From Actinopolymorpha sp. NPDC004070 (GTDB lineage Bacteria; Actinomycetota; Actinomycetes; Propionibacteriales; Actinopolymorphaceae), in assembly GCF_040610475.1 (NCBI RefSeq), contig NZ_JBEXMJ010000021.1, forward strand, positions 12,723 to 76,722: a stretch of 64,000 nt of DNA. The letters run 5' to 3'. Numbering within the stretch: the first letter of the stretch is position 1; each line of letters begins with the position of its first letter. The notes below the pieces were generated by a model, which worked only from the letters and a program-made list of their open reading frames with translations, did no database searches and had not been told where the DNA came from. Positions 1 to 7,462 of this stretch are shown one piece after another. A program made the translations under genes and the position numbers.

Positions 1-1
1 C

Positions 2-814
2 GACCGCGCGCTGTCCCACCTGCCGGCGGACCTGCTGGCCGGCGAGGAGGAGGCGGCCGCGGTGGACCGGCTCCGGTGGGCCGCCTCGGCCAGCTACGCC
101 GTCACCTTCCCCGAGGAGGTGCCGCTGAGCCAGCGGGTGCTGTGGCCGCTGACCGCCACCGAGAGCAACGGCATGGAGGACGCGCGGTTCGTGCGGTTCG
201 TGGCCGACGACGGTGAGGCGGCCTACCACGCGACCTACACGACGTACGACGGCAGGCACATCAGCGTGCGCATGCTGAGCACCGCGGATCTGCGCAACTT
301 CGAGGTGACACCGGTGCGGGGGCCGGCCGCGCGCAACAAGGGGATGGCGTTGTTCCCGCGTACCGTCGGTGGCCGCCACTTCGCCCTGTGCCGCTCCGAC
401 GGGGAGACCATCGGGCTGAGTGCGCTGGACCGGCAGAACCGCTGGCAGCAGCCGGTGCCGCTGTACGTCCCCCGCCTCGGCTGGGAGCTCACCCAGGTCG
501 GCAACTGCGGTTCACCGCTGGAGACCGAGGCGGGCTGGCTGGTGCTCACCCACGGGGTCGGGCCGATGCGGAGGTACGCCATCAGCGCGCTGCTGCTCGA
601 CCTGCACCGGCCCGAGCGGGTGATCGCCCAGCTGCCCGGAGTGCTCCTCGCGCCCCAGGACGAGGAGAGCGAGGGGTACGTGCCGAACGTCGTCTACTCC
701 TGCGGCGGCGTGTTACACGCAGGAACACTGTGGTTGCCCTACGGCGCAAGCGACACCCGGGTCGGCTTCGCCACCGTCAACGTCGCCACCCTGCTCGCCG
801 CGATGGGACAGTGA
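2..814 (+). CDS. GH130 family glycoside phosphorylase/hydrolase, 5' end outside the window
   Basis: The reading frame is open from base 2, so the N-terminus lies to the left; about 270 C-terminal residues are present. The five-bladed beta-propeller family GH130 phosphorolyses or hydrolyses beta-mannosides and related oligosaccharides. The motif GMEDARFV matches the GH130 segment carrying the catalytic aspartate, and GYVPNVVYSCG followed by LWLPYGASDTRVGFA is the typical last-blade region. No secretion signal can be judged. The last 102 bases are overlapped on the other strand by the whiB tail. Family call is firm; substrate is not readable. An ABC binding protein and a GH51 enzyme elsewhere in the window suggest a plant-polysaccharide lifestyle, which is inference. 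Confidence 0.85.
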   Translation, partial: DRALSHLPADLLAGEEEAAAVDRLRWAASASYAVTFPEEVPLSQRVLWPLTATESNGMEDARFVRFVADDGEAAYHATYTTYDGRHISVRMLSTADLRNFEVTPVRGPAARNKGMALFPRTVGGRHFALCRSDGETIGLSALDRQNRWQQPVPLYVPRLGWELTQVGNCGSPLETEAGWLVLTHGVGPMRRYAISALLLDLHRPERVIAQLPGVLLAPQDEESEGYVPNVVYSCGGVLHAGTLWLPYGASDTRVGFATVNVATLLAAMGQ

Positions 815-1156
815 CGACGCCTGGACCAGCACGGGCGTGCCGTTCGGGGTGGCGGACGCGGCGGCCCTCGTCCGTACCGGCGCGGGCACCGGCAGGGCGG
901 AGGCGGTGATCCGCCCGCGTCGTACGGCGTTGCGGTTGGCCTCGGTGGTGCCACCCCACACGCCGTAGGTCTCCGGCAGTCCCAGCGCGTGGGAACGGCA
1001 GGGTTCGAGAACGGGGCAGGCCGCGCAGAACTCCAGCGCCCGGGCCTCGCGGGTCAGTCGCTGCGGAGGTTTCTCGCCCTCCGGTCCGTAGAACAGCCCG
1101 TCAGGTGCACGGACGCAGGCAGCCTCGTGGTGCCACGCCCGCGACCGGGCGGGCAT
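713..1156 (-). CDS. WhiB-family iron-sulfur transcriptional regulator
   Basis: WhiB-like proteins bind a [4Fe-4S] cluster through four cysteines and control transcription with the sigma factor. Reading from an upstream ATG at 1201, the cysteines fall at 29, 59, 62 and 68 (C-x29-C-x2-C-x5-C) followed by the GVWGG turn at 80-84. I choose the ATG at 1156 because GGAGGAA sits just upstream; the one at 1201 has no clear ribosome site. From 1156 the protein is 147 residues. The tail after the basic RRGR segment is about 50 residues longer than in compact WhiB proteins and overlaps the convergent GH130 gene by 102 bases. It diverges from the TetR gene across two palindromes (1315-1359). Confidence 0.88.
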   Translation of the reverse strand: MPARSRAWHHEAACVRAPDGLFYGPEGEKPPQRLTREARALEFCAACPVLEPCRSHALGLPETYGVWGGTTEANRNAVRRGRITASALPVPAPVRTRAAASATPNGTPVLVQASSLSHRGEQGGDVDGGEADPGVACAVGQPQCSCV

Positions 1157-1314
1157 CGGCTTCCTCCGGCCGCCCGGGACGGCAGCACGCCGTCGTGCCA
1201 TGCGAGAACCCCATTCCGCTGCTTTCGTCCGGCTTGTGCCGGCCTCCCGCGCTCACCCCCGCGTTCTCGCGCCTTGCTCGAGCCCCTTCGTCCCCTGACA
1301 TGGGCTCACGGTGG

Positions 1315-1359
1315 GCTTACGGTGTAAGCGACGCCGTTGCGCCAACCTTACGTTGTAAG
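1315..1359. promoter_or_regulatory. Pair of palindromic operators between whiB and tetR
   Basis: Two near-identical inverted repeats stand in the whiB/tetR divergent gap (1157-1452). The first is GCTTAC-GGT-GTAAGC at 1315-1329 with 6-bp arms; the second is CTTAC-GTT-GTAAG at 1347-1359 with 5-bp arms. Their centres are 31 bp apart, three helical turns, so two dimers would bind the same DNA face. This size and symmetry are usual for TetR-family operators, so self-control by the adjacent TetR gene, possibly with whiB, is the natural reading. Binding is inferred. Confidence 0.7.
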
Positions 1360-1452
1360 CGGCCCTGCGCAAAGCACGCGTCGGACTCCGACGTGGTACG
1401 CAGGGGGGTGGACACGCCCAGGCCGGCGCCACGGCGAGACAGGAGCGTCCCC

Positions 1453-2232
1453 ATGAATGCACCCGGGACACCGCAACCTTCAGGCGGTGACAGATCGACC
1501 CGGTCGACCGGCTCGACGCGCACCCACGACAACTCGGCCCCCGGGCGCGGCGGCCTCAACCGCGAGCTGATCGTCTCCGCGGCCATCGAGTACGTCGACG
1601 AGCACGGGCTGGCGATGCTCACCATGCGCCGCCTCGGCGAGCACCTGGGCGTGGAGGCGATGTCGCTCTACCGCTACGTGAACGGCCGGGAGGACCTGCT
1701 GGAGGAGATCGTCCGCCGGATGGTGGACGGCCTGCACGTGGACCGCGCCCGGCGCGAACTCCTCGCCGGCCCCGGCTGGCAGGCCTACCTCCAGTGGCTC
1801 GCGCACGCCGTCCGCCGGCTGGCCCGCCAGCATCCGCAGCTGTTCCCGCTGATCGCCACCCGGCACCCGGCTGCGCCCTGGCTGCGGCCGCCGCTGCGCA
1901 GCCTGGACGTGGTCGAGGACTTCCTGGCCACCCTCGTCGACCGCGGGTTCACCATGGAGGACGCCGTGATGGCCTACCGCGCGTTCACCAGCTACCTGCT
2001 CGGCTACCTCCTGCTGGAGGTGTCCACGCTGAGCGGCCGCACCGTCGCCGAGGACTCGCTGACCGAGGTGGCCAAGTCCCCACCGGCCTCACCGGTGCCA
2101 CTGGACGGCTACCCCCACATCCAGCGGCTGGAGACGCTGCTGTCCCAGGACCACACCGACCTGGAGTTCGAGCTGTCCCTGGAGGACATGCTGGACCGCA
2201 TCGAGCGGCTGCTGGCCAGCGACCGGTCCTGA
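1453..2232 (+). CDS. TetR-family repressor with tetracycline-repressor-type C-terminal domain
   Basis: A 259-residue one-component repressor. The N-terminal 35 residues are disordered. The helix-turn-helix lies at about residues 36-85, with LTMRRLGEHLGVEAMSLYRY as the recognition region; the rest matches the TetR_C ligand-binding fold. The ATG at 1453 is chosen because AGGAG lies eight bases upstream (1441-1445), although the frame stays open far upstream. Two operator-like palindromes precede it. The divergent WhiB gene is a possible target. No transporter or oxidase is adjacent downstream, so the ligand cannot be guessed. Confidence 0.9.
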   Translation: MNAPGTPQPSGGDRSTRSTGSTRTHDNSAPGRGGLNRELIVSAAIEYVDEHGLAMLTMRRLGEHLGVEAMSLYRYVNGREDLLEEIVRRMVDGLHVDRARRELLAGPGWQAYLQWLAHAVRRLARQHPQLFPLIATRHPAAPWLRPPLRSLDVVEDFLATLVDRGFTMEDAVMAYRAFTSYLLGYLLLEVSTLSGRTVAEDSLTEVAKSPPASPVPLDGYPHIQRLETLLSQDHTDLEFELSLEDMLDRIERLLASDRS

Positions 2233-2265
2233 GCCTCAGCGGTCGCACTCCAACCTCAGCGGTCG
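2233..2265. repeat. 12-bp direct repeat and imperfect hairpin at a convergent junction
   Basis: The 12-mer CCTCAGCGGTCG occurs at 2234-2245 and again at 2254-2265, a 20-bp period, in the 23-bp gap between the convergent tetR and 2256-2717 genes. Around the tetR stop, GACCG..CTGAG pairs with CTCAG-CGGTC with a three-base bulge. It could act as a weak two-way terminator; no U-run follows. Confidence 0.4.
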
Positions 2266-2717
2266 GACGCAGGCCAGACGTAGGGCAGATCGGGAGGTAC
2301 GCCGGGGAAGAGGCCGGCGTACGTCGCGCTGTCCTTGCGGACCAGCGCGGACTGGTGACTGCGGTGGAAGTCCGGGTCGCCCAGCCACGGCGGCAGCTCG
2401 CCGGCGTCGGCGAGGGCGGACTGTTCGCGGATCTCCTCCCGCCCGGTGGCCTGGGCGAGGTCGGCCCGCATGGTGGCGGCGCAGGTGTCCCGGCGGCCGG
2501 TGCCCGTCCAGACCCGGCAGACCTCCAGCCCGTACCTCACCAGCGCCTCGGGGTAGCCGGTCCACATCCGCACCACCGGGTGGTGCCGCCAGCCGTGGCC
2601 GGGGACGGTGAGCCCGCGCAGCACCTGCAGGGTCTCGACCCGCTGCTTGCCCAGCCGGCGCTGGTCGAGGACCCGGGCGGAGGCGGCGAAGTCGGCGTAC
2701 GGCAGGAACGTCTGCAT
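2256..2717 (-). CDS. MSMEG_6728-type conserved protein, possibly pyrimidine-dimer glycosylase-related
   Basis: A 153-residue cytoplasmic protein typical of actinobacteria. It starts MQTFLPYADFAASARVLD and continues with RRLGKQRVE, the signature of the family named after MSMEG_6728. Some databases relate this family to pyrimidine-dimer DNA glycosylases, but I cannot confirm a catalytic residue, so the DNA-repair role is tentative. Length matches the family. The gene follows the six-gene secreted-protein locus on the same strand with a 63-base gap and may be separate from it. Confidence 0.75.
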   Translation of the reverse strand: MQTFLPYADFAASARVLDQRRLGKQRVETLQVLRGLTVPGHGWRHHPVVRMWTGYPEALVRYGLEVCRVWTGTGRRDTCAATMRADLAQATGREEIREQSALADAGELPPWLGDPDFHRSHQSALVRKDSATYAGLFPGVPPDLPYVWPASDR

Positions 2718-2780
2718 CCTGCAGGGTTTCCCGACACCGCCCGGGCCAATCCCGACGGGTGCCGTTCGAGCTGGGCTGCC

Positions 2781-3359
2781 CTAGTCGTCGAGGAACTCCC
2801 GGCACGCGGACTTGTAGTGGTAGTCCGGCCCGCAGTCGTTCGTCACGTAGGTCTTGCCGTCCGAACAGATCACGCTCGGCAGGTCGCCGCCGGACTGTCC
2901 GCGCCGCCAGACCCAGGCGTTGATGACCTCGGTGTCGGCCAGGTTCCAGCACCGGAAGTCGATCCGGTAGTCCTCGTACTCGCACTCGTCGTGCCACCTG
3001 CCGTCGACGGCCGTGCGGTGGCGCCTGATGTTGGGCTTGCAGTAGCGCTGGCTGACCCGAGCGGCGTCGGGGTTGCACCACCGCCAGTCGGTACGCCGAG
3101 AGCTGGTGCTGTAGTCGTGGCAGTTGTTCCAGTACTCCCACGGGTCGCCGCCGTGCCGGCTGGCCTGCGCCTCGCGACCGCCGGGCAGCAGGTCCAGGGC
3201 GCTCAGGCCGAGCACCATGCCGGTGGTCAGGACCCCCTTGAGCAGGCTGCGGCGGTTGATGTGGTCGCGTTCGATCAGCTTGCGCACCGCGCTCGGTGTG
3301 GCGTTGGCGGGCGGCGAGCTCGCACTCGGGATCGGGATCGGGGTGGTGTCAGTGGTCAT
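2781..3359 (-). CDS. Tat-exported protein rich in Cys and Trp, function unknown
   Basis: A 192-residue protein that I do not recognise. Residues 36-41 (RRSLLK) and the following hydrophobic stretch form a twin-arginine signal, with likely cleavage after an AQA at 64-66, so the mature protein is exported folded. The mature part has eight cysteines (80, 95, 107, 126, 137, 165, 176, 186), all able to pair, and eight tryptophans. The start at 3359 gives an ATGA overlap with the upstream gene and has AGAAGG seven bases away. It is last in a locus carrying MauE- and MauD-like proteins, which make disulfides in the MauA light chain of methylamine dehydrogenase. It is not MauA: spacing and cysteine number differ. 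Confidence 0.8.
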   Translation of the reverse strand: MTTDTTPIPIPSASSPPANATPSAVRKLIERDHINRRSLLKGVLTTGMVLGLSALDLLPGGREAQASRHGGDPWEYWNNCHDYSTSSRRTDWRWCNPDAARVSQRYCKPNIRRHRTAVDGRWHDECEYEDYRIDFRCWNLADTEVINAWVWRRGQSGGDLPSVICSDGKTYVTNDCGPDYHYKSACREFLDD

Positions 3360-4141
3360 GACCATGCCTTCTTTCCGGTGCTCTTTCCGGTGTCCTCGCG
3401 TGGCCAGCACAGTTCGGTGACCCGGTGCAGGAACTCCACCCGCCGCTCACAGAGGTGTTTGTGGTCGCGTTCGCCGGCGAGGGTCGTGACGGTGGACGGG
3501 GTGGCGTGGATGACCACCATGTCCGAGGACCCCTGGTCCGCGGGGGAGACCTCCTCGGCCCACACCTCACCGGTGGGAACCGCCGCGCCCGACCACACCG
3601 GCACCAGCCGGTGCGCAAGGGCGGGTTGACGGATGTCGAGGTGGCCGACCCCGGGGATCCGCTTGCTGACCTCGAGCACCTCGACGTTGTGCGCGGCCGG
3701 CCGGCCCGCGGTCACCCGCAGGCCCTCCGGGCTGTCGTGGAAGCCGAGCCCGGCGAAGTAGCGGAGTACGTGCGAACCCGGCATCTTCGGGTCCGGCAGC
3801 CAGGTCGCCGCCTCGTGCCAGGGCCCCCGCCACACCGCGAGTCCCTGGTCGGCCTGGTCGCTGTGGCCGATCATGCACTGGCCGCCCTGCATCTGGACGA
3901 CGTTGCTCCAGTGCCCGTCGATGACGCGTTCGAGGACGTGGTCGTAGTTGCCGGCCCTGGCGATGTGCAGCTGGCGCAGGTCGAGGCCTTCCGGCGTACC
4001 CGCGTAGGGCCGGTTGGTCGTGATGCGGACCGAGGCCGACCACGGCTCGGTCAGGTCGTATCCGGGCGCGCACAGCGTCACCCGGCCGCCGTCCGCGGAC
4101 CGGAAGTGCGTACGTGCGGAGGCGTGCTGGTCGTCGTGCAC
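3356..4141 (-). CDS. Hypothetical protein of the MauE/MauD-like locus
   Basis: 261 residues, no signal peptide or membrane segment, family not recognised. Visible features are several His/Trp-containing stretches (HSDQADQGLAVWRGPWHEAA, GHLDIRQPALAHRL) and a basic C-terminus. The GTG at 4141 is supported by AGGAG six bases upstream. Its stop overlaps the start of the Tat-exported protein in an ATGA, so the two are translationally coupled and probably work together, for example as a cytoplasmic partner or maturation factor. That role is inference. Confidence 0.65.
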   Translation of the reverse strand: MHDDQHASARTHFRSADGGRVTLCAPGYDLTEPWSASVRITTNRPYAGTPEGLDLRQLHIARAGNYDHVLERVIDGHWSNVVQMQGGQCMIGHSDQADQGLAVWRGPWHEAATWLPDPKMPGSHVLRYFAGLGFHDSPEGLRVTAGRPAAHNVEVLEVSKRIPGVGHLDIRQPALAHRLVPVWSGAAVPTGEVWAEEVSPADQGSSDMVVIHATPSTVTTLAGERDHKHLCERRVEFLHRVTELCWPREDTGKSTGKKAWS

Positions 4142-4212
4142 CGTGGCTCCTGTCGTCGTGTGGTGATCGGGCGGGTTGGTGGGGCCGGTCGGTCAGCCGG
4201 CCGGTCTGGCGG

Positions 4213-4773
4213 TCAGCCGGTTCCGGTGGCGGCCAGCAGGACCACGGCGAGGACGCAGCAGCAGGCGAACGTCAGCAGCAGGCGCAGGGTCCGGTCGTAC
4301 GCCGCGAGTCGGCCGTCCCAGTGGCCGTCGTCTCGATGGGCATGCCGGGCCAGCACCATGGCGGCCCGGCCGGCACCGAACGCCAGGCCCGCGGCCAGTC
4401 CCTGCGGCCAGGTCGCGCACAACGCCACGGCCAGTACCAGCACGTGGGGAAGGCCCGTGGTCATGTACGTACGCACACCGGTGCCCATCTCGAAGCCGAA
4501 GTGCAGGGCGCCGTAGCGAGGTCCGTCGTCGCCGATCGACTCCGGAACCTGCCTGCCGTTCTGCGGCAGCCGCAGCCGCAGGAGGCCGAACTCGTTCAGG
4601 CCGACCAGGACGGCGACCGCCACGACCGCGACCGCGGCCGGGACCGGGCGTACGACCGGCCGCACCAGCAGGCCGAGCGCCACCGCGACCACCGCGCTGG
4701 TGAGGCCACCGGCCAGCAGGCCGGCACTGAACCACCACCGGGAACGTTCTCGCCAGACTGACGAGACCAGCAT
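4213..4773 (-). CDS. Multi-pass membrane protein of the MauE/MauD-like locus
   Basis: 186 residues with about five hydrophobic segments (residues 16-37, 42-62, 107-125, 128-140 and 167-183). Between segments two and three lies a conserved-looking loop, RLPQNGRQVPESIGDDG, followed by FGFEMGTGVRTYMTTGLPH. The layout, a short loop with a QVP motif and glycine-rich helices, recalls small CcdA-like or redox-partner membrane proteins, but there are no paired cysteines in the membrane to support a thiol carrier; only a CCC run at the last helix. Sits 15 bases after the small membrane gene. No clear Shine-Dalgarno. Function unknown. Confidence 0.7.
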   Translation of the reverse strand: MLVSSVWRERSRWWFSAGLLAGGLTSAVVAVALGLLVRPVVRPVPAAVAVVAVAVLVGLNEFGLLRLRLPQNGRQVPESIGDDGPRYGALHFGFEMGTGVRTYMTTGLPHVLVLAVALCATWPQGLAAGLAFGAGRAAMVLARHAHRDDGHWDGRLAAYDRTLRLLLTFACCCVLAVVLLAATGTG

Positions 4774-4788
4774 CGCCGAATTGTGGCT

Positions 4789-5001
4789 TCATACCGAGCC
4801 CGAGATGGAGTACCCCGCGGCCAGTGCCAGCACGACCCAGGCGAGCAGGACCGGGGCGGTGGCGAACGCCCACCACCGGGCCAGCGCCGGCACGGCCAGG
4901 GCGGCCAGGAGCAGCGCGGCAGCGGGTGCCAGCGGATGGGTGAGGTGCCGGCGAGAGCGGGGCGAGCGGGTCCCGCCCACGGTGTCTGCCCGGATCGACA
5001 T
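4789..5001 (-). CDS. Small membrane protein (70 aa)
   Basis: A 70-residue protein: a basic N-terminal tail of about 20 residues and two hydrophobic segments (about 24-42 and 46-63). It begins seven bases after the stop of the MauD-like gene and ends 15 bases before the next membrane protein, so it lies within the same transcript. No motif is recognised. Its position and size suggest an accessory subunit of the membrane redox proteins around it. Confidence 0.6.
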   Translation of the reverse strand: MSIRADTVGGTRSPRSRRHLTHPLAPAAALLLAALAVPALARWWAFATAPVLLAWVVLALAAGYSISGSV

Positions 5002-5007
5002 GTGTCG

Positions 5008-5574
5008 TCAGCCGTTCTGGCCGGGGTTGGACGTCGCGGAGGCCTCGGCCAGCGCCTCGGCGTCGGTGACCACCGCGTCGACGACCTTCTTCGAGCCGGC
5101 CGGCTCCCGGGTCACCATGGCGCCGGCCCGGTCCAGGACCACGATCGCCGGCCGCCACCCCGGATCCAGCAGGTGGCAGGCGGCCGGGTCCGCGACGAAC
5201 CTCGCGCCGGTGAGTCCGGCGAACTTCGCCACCTGCGTACGGGCTAGCACCACGAAGTCCAGCGCCGCCGACGATCCGTTCGCCCGGTCGTCGAAGTACG
5301 GCGCGACCTCCGCGCACACCGGGCAGTTGTCGTCGACCAGCAGGACGACGGCGCACATCGCGTCGTCTCGTGGGCGCACCGACAGCGGGGTCTCCGGGGT
5401 GTGCGGGATCGTTCCCACACTGCCCGCCCCGCCGTCCGCCGCGACGGTCACGCCGACCGCTGCGGCCACGCCGGCCTGCAGGTCGCGAAGCTGGCGCAGC
5501 ATCCCGGCCATCGCGAAGGCGAGGAGCGCCAACGCCAACCAGGCGAGGACGACCGCGCCGACAAGAGCTTGCAT
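5008..5574 (-). CDS. MauD-like membrane-anchored thioredoxin-fold protein
   Basis: 188 residues. An N-terminal membrane helix (4-24) anchors an extracytoplasmic thioredoxin-like domain (about 70-165) with the active-site motif CPVC at 84-87. MauD proteins with this arrangement support disulfide formation in MauA during methylamine dehydrogenase assembly. GGAGGAA precedes the ATG at 5574, whose first base is also the last base of the mauE-like stop codon (TGATG), so translation is coupled. Here its likely client is the eight-cysteine Tat-exported protein three genes downstream. A further Cys at 133 is outside the motif. Confidence 0.8.
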   Translation of the reverse strand: MQALVGAVVLAWLALALLAFAMAGMLRQLRDLQAGVAAAVGVTVAADGGAGSVGTIPHTPETPLSVRPRDDAMCAVVLLVDDNCPVCAEVAPYFDDRANGSSAALDFVVLARTQVAKFAGLTGARFVADPAACHLLDPGWRPAIVVLDRAGAMVTREPAGSKKVVDAVVTDAEALAEASATSNPGQNG

Positions 5575-6248
5575 CAGTTCCTCCGGAACGAGGTGGTTGG
5601 AGACGACGGCTGGGCGCACCGGTGTTTCGCGGGTGCAGTCGCCGGAGTCGAAGGGTGCGCAAGGACCGCCTGCGTCGTACGGAACGAGGCGGGCACCAAC
5701 GCCGTGAGAACGGCGAGGACGAGTGCCGGTACGAGGACGGACACCGACGCGAGCCGGCCAGTCCCGGTAAGGCTTTCGACGAAAGGTGTGGGACCGGTGG
5801 AAAGACTCGCGGCGACCGCGGCCGCGACGGCGAACCCTCCGGCCCGCACCAGCACAGGTAACCGGAGCGGCCCGTCGCCGCGCAGGCACCCACACGGTGC
5901 GTCCGGACGGGTGCGGCGCAACGCCGTCAGGTACGTCAGAAACCCTGTGTAGACAACCGCCTCGCCCACCATCGCAGGCAGGACGAGCCTGCTCGGCAGT
6001 GCCGAGGTCGTACGCAACGACGACAGCGCACCACCGACGACGGCCCCGCCCACGCCGACTTCGGCCACCACCAGCGCGACCGCGCCGGCACGACGTCCTC
6101 GGCCGGGCAGCAGACCGTGCACCAGAAGAGTGGCCCGGAGCCGGTCGAAGGCCCGGGCGTGGCCGAGGCCGGCCCACAGCAGGAGAAGGCCACCGGCCAC
6201 AGCGACGGCCGAGCAGACCAGCTCCGCGACGGACCGCACTGCAGCCAC
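5574..6248 (-). CDS. MauE/DoxX-type redox-associated membrane protein
   Basis: 224 residues with four main hydrophobic segments and the cysteine pair in APCGCLRGDG after the third, as in MauE. MauE proteins work with MauD to form disulfides in exported proteins, probably by passing electrons to the quinone pool. The GTG at 6248 is chosen because GGAGGGG lies just upstream; the frame is open further up but that stretch encodes a repetitive Pro/Asp/Thr/Arg run made by 15-bp DNA repeats (6283-6320). It is the first gene of the six-gene locus and overlaps mauD by one base. Confidence 0.82.
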   Translation of the reverse strand: MAAVRSVAELVCSAVAVAGGLLLLWAGLGHARAFDRLRATLLVHGLLPGRGRRAGAVALVVAEVGVGGAVVGGALSSLRTTSALPSRLVLPAMVGEAVVYTGFLTYLTALRRTRPDAPCGCLRGDGPLRLPVLVRAGGFAVAAAVAASLSTGPTPFVESLTGTGRLASVSVLVPALVLAVLTALVPASFRTTQAVLAHPSTPATAPAKHRCAQPSSPTTSFRRN

Positions 6249-6282
6249 CGAGTCCCCTCCTGGATCTGGCCGTCGGCCCTTT

Positions 6283-6320
6283 GTGTCCGGCCGCCTCGTG
6301 TCCGGACGGTTTGTGTCCGG
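6283..6320. repeat. Three 15-bp-spaced GTGTCCGG repeats upstream of the mauE-like gene
   Basis: GTGTCCGG occurs at 6283-6290, 6298-6305 and 6313-6320, exactly 15 bp apart (CCGGACAC in the direction of the mauE-like gene). The last copy is 35 bases upstream of the GTG at 6248, so the array lies in the promoter or 5' leader. It may be a multi-site operator or simply a tandem repeat. Confidence 0.6.
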
Positions 6321-6525
6321 CGCAGCCGGCGAACCCATGTGGCGCGGTGCGCTCGCGGGTTCTCGTGCTGCCAACTGCTGGTTTCCCAACCCGGACGCGG
6401 ACGCCAAACGGGTCCGGCGTCGGTTGATTGCTGACCGTGGGCGGTCAGTTGTTTGACGGCCCCCACCCCGCCTGTTAGGCAGAAGTCGTCTTTGTGCGTG
6501 CAGTGCTCCGGCCGAGGAGATCCGC

Positions 6526-7347
6526 ATGTCGAAACTTCGTCGCCGCATCGACGAACAGGGTTACGTCGTGGTCCCGGGCGTGGTCCCCAGGAAGAACGTG
6601 GACGCCGTCGTGGCCGACATCTGGCGGCACACCGGCGCCGACCCGAACGACCGGACCACGTGGTACGCCCCGGACCGGATCGGACCGGCCGGCATGGTGG
6701 AGATGTATCACTACCAGTCGATGTGGGACACCCGTCAGGACGAGCGGGTGCACGAGGTGTTCGCGGAGATCTTCGGCAGCGAACGGCTGTGGGTGAGCAT
6801 CGACCGTACGAACCTCAAGCCGCCGTCGGTCCCGGAGTATCCCGACTACCACCATCGCGGTTTCCTGCACTGGGACACCGATCTGGAACGGTATCCGGAC
6901 ATCCCGTTCGGAGTGCAGGGCGTGCTTGCCCTGGCCGACACCACCGAGGACATGGGTGGCTTCCAGTGCGTCCCGAGCATCTACCAGAACCTCCCCGCCT
7001 ACCTGGAGAAGTACGGCCGGTCCCGGCAGGCCGACCTGACCGAACACTCTCCGGTGCAGGTGCCGCTGCGGGCCGGTGACATGGTCATCTGGACCTCGTT
7101 GCTGGCACATGGCAACGGCGACAACCACACCGACCGGCCCCGGCTGGCGCAGTACATCTCGATGAACCCCGCACGGGAGAACGACGAGCAGACCAGGCAG
7201 GCACGCATCGCCGCCTGGCAGGAGAACCGCCCGCTCGCGCACCACCGTGCGTTTCCCGGCGACCCGCGGGGCATCGAGGCGGCGCGCGGCCGGCCGGCCG
7301 CGCTCACGTCCCTGGGCCGGCGCCTGCTGGGCCTGGATCGCTGGTAG
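6526..7347 (+). CDS. Phytanoyl-CoA dioxygenase (PhyH) family oxygenase
   Basis: 273 residues, a non-heme Fe(II)/2-oxoglutarate dioxygenase of the PhyH type, which hydroxylates small molecules or acyl chains. The iron triad is visible: H115 and D117 in LHWDTD and a distal H195 in AHGNGDN, with R205 placed to bind 2-oxoglutarate. GAGGAG precedes the ATG. It diverges from the MauE locus and is followed after 115 bases by an ABC binding lipoprotein in the same direction, a pairing often seen in sugar or natural-product uptake loci. Substrate unknown. Confidence 0.88.
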   Translation: MSKLRRRIDEQGYVVVPGVVPRKNVDAVVADIWRHTGADPNDRTTWYAPDRIGPAGMVEMYHYQSMWDTRQDERVHEVFAEIFGSERLWVSIDRTNLKPPSVPEYPDYHHRGFLHWDTDLERYPDIPFGVQGVLALADTTEDMGGFQCVPSIYQNLPAYLEKYGRSRQADLTEHSPVQVPLRAGDMVIWTSLLAHGNGDNHTDRPRLAQYISMNPARENDEQTRQARIAAWQENRPLAHHRAFPGDPRGIEAARGRPAALTSLGRRLLGLDRW

Positions 7348-7462
7348 CCCCTGACGCGGGCCGCGTCGCGGACCCGACCGGCGGCGGAGGCCGGTCGATC
7401 CAAGGGGAGTGTGAACGCACGTGTGTGCGGGGGTGGTGTGAGCCGGAGCCTAGGAGGCGGAC

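Noticed and set aside
2781..3359. MauA, methylamine dehydrogenase light chain
   Set aside because: MauA has a different cysteine number and spacing and a known TTQ tryptophan pair; this protein does not line up.
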